64,000 nt of DNA from Chitinophaga polysaccharea. Lineage in GTDB: Bacteria > Bacteroidota > Bacteroidia > Chitinophagales > Chitinophagaceae. Location: the NCBI RefSeq assembly GCF_007829335.1, contig NZ_VIWO01000008.1:124001-188000 (forward strand), given 5' to 3'. Of this stretch, positions 61,921-64,000 are shown piece after piece. Positions within the stretch are counted from its first letter, which is position 1. Each line of letters starts with the position of its first letter. Under the pieces are notes generated by a model. That model was not told the DNA's origin and did no database searches. It worked only from the letters and a program-made list of their open reading frames with translations. Made by a program: the position numbers and the translations under genes.

Positions 61921-62916
61921 ATGAGTGACGACATCATATGGATTTTACTGGGCAAACAGGCCAGCGGTGAAATCACCGCCGAAGAACTGACCGCGCTGGA
62001 TGTCCTGCTCGCCGGGCATCCGGATGCAGCGGCACTGCAAAAACTCGTAACATCCATATGGGAATCGCCCACTAACGTAATGCCTGTTGATCAGGCAGCG
62101 CATCAACGTATATGGAATCGTGTCAACAACCAGGCACGTCATTCTTCCGCCTGGCGTATACCACGCAGGCTGGCTGCTGCTGCTGCCATCGTCGTGGTTA
62201 TAGGCTGGACCGCCTGGAAAATCACGATGCCGCATGTATACTCCTCACGGCAACAAATCAGTGAAGCCGGCGCGGGTAAACTCAGCCTGACATTACCCGA
62301 TGGCAGCAAGGTATGTCTTAACCATCACAGCCGGTTAGAATATGATGACCAACAGTTCGGGAAAAAAAACAGGGAAGTAATGCTCACCGGAGAGGCATTC
62401 TTTGAGGTGGCGGGACATGCGGCCCACCCATTTATCATTCATACCAGTCGTATGAATATTACAGTACTGGGTACATCCTTTAATGTAAAGGCCTATGCAA
62501 CTGACAGCATTATTTCGACGACCCTTATCAGCGGGAAAATAGCAGTGTCTTTTCCACATCAGCCCGGGAAAGCGCTGGAATTACAACCAAATGAAAAAAT
62601 CATTGTGCCCGCCACTACTACTGCCAGTATCAATGTAGTGCGTTCCCTCGCGCAAAAAGACAGCAGTGGAAAGGCAACCGACTTATTGTGGCTCAACAAC
62701 AAGCTCGTATTTGACAACGAATCATTTGCAACCCTTGCAAAGCAGATGGAACAATGGTATGGCGTATCTATACATTTCGCCCATCCATCGCTTATGCAAC
62801 TAAAGTTCTCTGGCATTATAGATACAGAACCAATAGAAGAAACATTGAAAGCCTTACAGTTATCCCGATCCTTTACCTTCCAGGTACATAACAGGGAAGT
62901 ATGGATAGACCGATGA
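61921..62916 (+). CDS. fecR: FecR-family anti-sigma factor
   Basis: A 331-residue inner-membrane protein: an N-terminal cytosolic sigma-binding part (IIWILLGKQASGEITAEELTALDVLLAG), one transmembrane helix at about 85-102 (AAAAIVVVIGWTAWKI), a periplasmic FecR domain (GSKVCLNHHSRLEYDDQQFG..., MNITVLGTSFNVKAYATD) and a C-terminal DUF4974 domain (SFATLAKQMEQWYGVSIHFAHP...). It holds the upstream sigma factor inactive until the STN domain of the downstream receptor contacts it. Confidence 0.92.
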   Translation: MSDDIIWILLGKQASGEITAEELTALDVLLAGHPDAAALQKLVTSIWESPTNVMPVDQAAHQRIWNRVNNQARHSSAWRIPRRLAAAAAIVVVIGWTAWKITMPHVYSSRQQISEAGAGKLSLTLPDGSKVCLNHHSRLEYDDQQFGKKNREVMLTGEAFFEVAGHAAHPFIIHTSRMNITVLGTSFNVKAYATDSIISTTLISGKIAVSFPHQPGKALELQPNEKIIVPATTTASINVVRSLAQKDSSGKATDLLWLNNKLVFDNESFATLAKQMEQWYGVSIHFAHPSLMQLKFSGIIDTEPIEETLKALQLSRSFTFQVHNREVWIDR

Positions 62917-62994
62917 CCAGTTTAAATAAACCTACAATGACCTAACATATTACAACGCCCTTTTATTACGTCAACCACTTATTAATTCCATGTT

Positions 62995-64000
62995 ATGAAA
63001 ACAACGCTATTACTAAAAATAGCCATCACCTTTCTTGTGCTGGCTTGTACCCAGGGCTATGCCACGGCATGGTCGCAGGAAAAAATAACGATCTCCCTGG
63101 AAAAAGCCAGCATCAAGACGGTATTGAAAACCATCCAGGAAAAAAGCCGCTGCCGCCTTATTTATAATGATGATCTGCTTCCGGATCAAACTTCGGTATC
63201 CTTACATGTCGAAAATGCTACAGTGCCTCAACTACTGTCAACAGCCCTCCAGGGTACCGACCTGGGTTATACCATGCTGAACAATAATGCCATCGTAATA
63301 AGGACGAACACAGTAAATGCCGACAAAATAACAGGTACGGTAAAGAATGAAAAAGGCGATCCACTGATCGGCGTATCCGTAAAAATAAAAGGAACCACCA
63401 TCGGCACAGTCACCAACGAAAGCGGCCATTTTGAATTACCAGCCACTCCCGGTGCAGTCCTTATCTTCAGCTATGTTGGTTACGAGCAGCAGGAAGTGGG
63501 CAGCAGCCGTAGCGGGCCTCTCACCATTACCCTCAAAGAAAGCGCCAGCGGCCTGAATGAAGTGGTAGTGGTGGGTTACGGTACACAGAAAAAAACTTCT
63601 TCTACTGCCGCGGTAGCCGCTGTGCAAGGCAAAGAACTGGCTAAATCCCCGGTGGCCAATATATCCAATTCCCTGGCAGGAAACATTTCGGGCGTAAGCA
63701 TGCGGCCCAATGGCGGACAGCCAGGCAGAGACAATCCGGATATCCATATCCGGGGCATAGCTACTACAGGAAATAACGCTCCTTTAATTGTGGTAGATGG
63801 CATTATTCGCAACAACATCAATGAAGTAGCTCCTACCTCCATTGCTTCTGTCACCGTGTTAAAAGATGCCGCAGCGGTAGCGCCTTATGGCCTCGGCGGC
63901 GCCAATGGCGTTATACTGATCACCACCAAAAGAGGACAAACCGGCGTACCCACGCTTTCCCTCAACAGCTATTATGGCTGGCAAACGCCTACCTATTACC
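62995..64000 (+). CDS. SusC/RagA transporter with STN domain (partial)
   Basis: Only the first 335 residues are in the window. There is a signal peptide (ITFLVLACTQGYATAWSQ), an STN domain at about 27-110 (ITISLEKASIKTVLKTIQEKSRCRLIYND), a carboxypeptidase-D-like domain (GTVKNEKGDPLIGVSVKIKGTTIG) and the start of the SusC plug (VVVGYGTQKKTSSTA..., ASVTVLKDAAAVAPYGLGGANGVILITTKRG). It is the receptor of the sigma/FecR cascade just upstream; its SusD partner is expected beyond the window. Confidence 0.93.
   Translation, partial: MKTTLLLKIAITFLVLACTQGYATAWSQEKITISLEKASIKTVLKTIQEKSRCRLIYNDDLLPDQTSVSLHVENATVPQLLSTALQGTDLGYTMLNNNAIVIRTNTVNADKITGTVKNEKGDPLIGVSVKIKGTTIGTVTNESGHFELPATPGAVLIFSYVGYEQQEVGSSRSGPLTITLKESASGLNEVVVVGYGTQKKTSSTAAVAAVQGKELAKSPVANISNSLAGNISGVSMRPNGGQPGRDNPDIHIRGIATTGNNAPLIVVDGIIRNNINEVAPTSIASVTVLKDAAAVAPYGLGGANGVILITTKRGQTGVPTLSLNSYYGWQTPTYY

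Overview
The window looks like the chromosome of a Bacteroidota bacterium, most like the Chitinophaga group. It holds four SusC-type TonB-linked receptors (one cut by the right edge), three SusD lipoproteins, an ECF sigma/FecR/STN-receptor cascade, many secreted carbohydrate-active enzymes and A/T-rich ribosome-binding regions with TAnnTTTG-like -7 boxes. No rRNA, tRNA, CRISPR array, transposase or phage gene was found.

Layout. 0-8 kb: small housekeeping and secreted proteins (DUF5946, an MBL-fold hydrolase, a DUF6600-type lipoprotein), a formylglycine-generating-enzyme-like protein, a GH110 alpha-galactosidase and a divergent Nramp-like transporter. 8-23 kb: a ten-gene minus-strand operon (AGE-family epimerase, SusC, SusD, DUF5018 lipoprotein, GHL10-type glycosidase, DUF5009 acetyltransferase-like membrane protein, two SGNH esterases flanking a sodium:solute symporter, DUF4434 protein). 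It ends at a clear terminator and is read divergently from a ROK-family repressor, so it reads as a complete binding, import, de-esterification and epimerisation route for an N-acylated or O-acylated sugar. 24-34.6 kb: a secreted protein of unknown function, a cysteine-type sulfatase, a VOC protein, a stand-alone SusC/SusD pair, and an MFS exporter with a divergent HxlR regulator.

34.97-55.5 kb is visibly more AT-rich than its flanks and looks like an acquired or fast-evolving island. It holds two paralogous S9 prolyl-oligopeptidase-family proteins, two collinear 85-86 aa secreted proteins with a conserved cysteine pair (plus a truncated relative at the left edge), a large outer-membrane beta-barrel protein, a GT-C-like membrane protein, a membrane-anchored thioredoxin with a CPFC centre, and an STN-SusC/SusD pair followed by a GH2 enzyme fused to a helical C-terminal domain. 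In three places a small forward-strand reading frame runs head-on into a long reverse-strand gene: small ORF/S9, small ORF/barrel, small ORF/S9. This is the best candidate here for an undescribed system: small secreted, probably disulfide-bonded proteins with dedicated peptidases, a redox partner and outer-membrane machinery.

55.5-64 kb returns to higher GC: a degenerate AraC-type regulator, two copies of a two-hairpin structured repeat, an SDR oxidoreductase, a GH78 alpha-L-rhamnosidase, and an ECF sigma factor, FecR anti-sigma factor and STN-containing SusC receptor that runs off the window.
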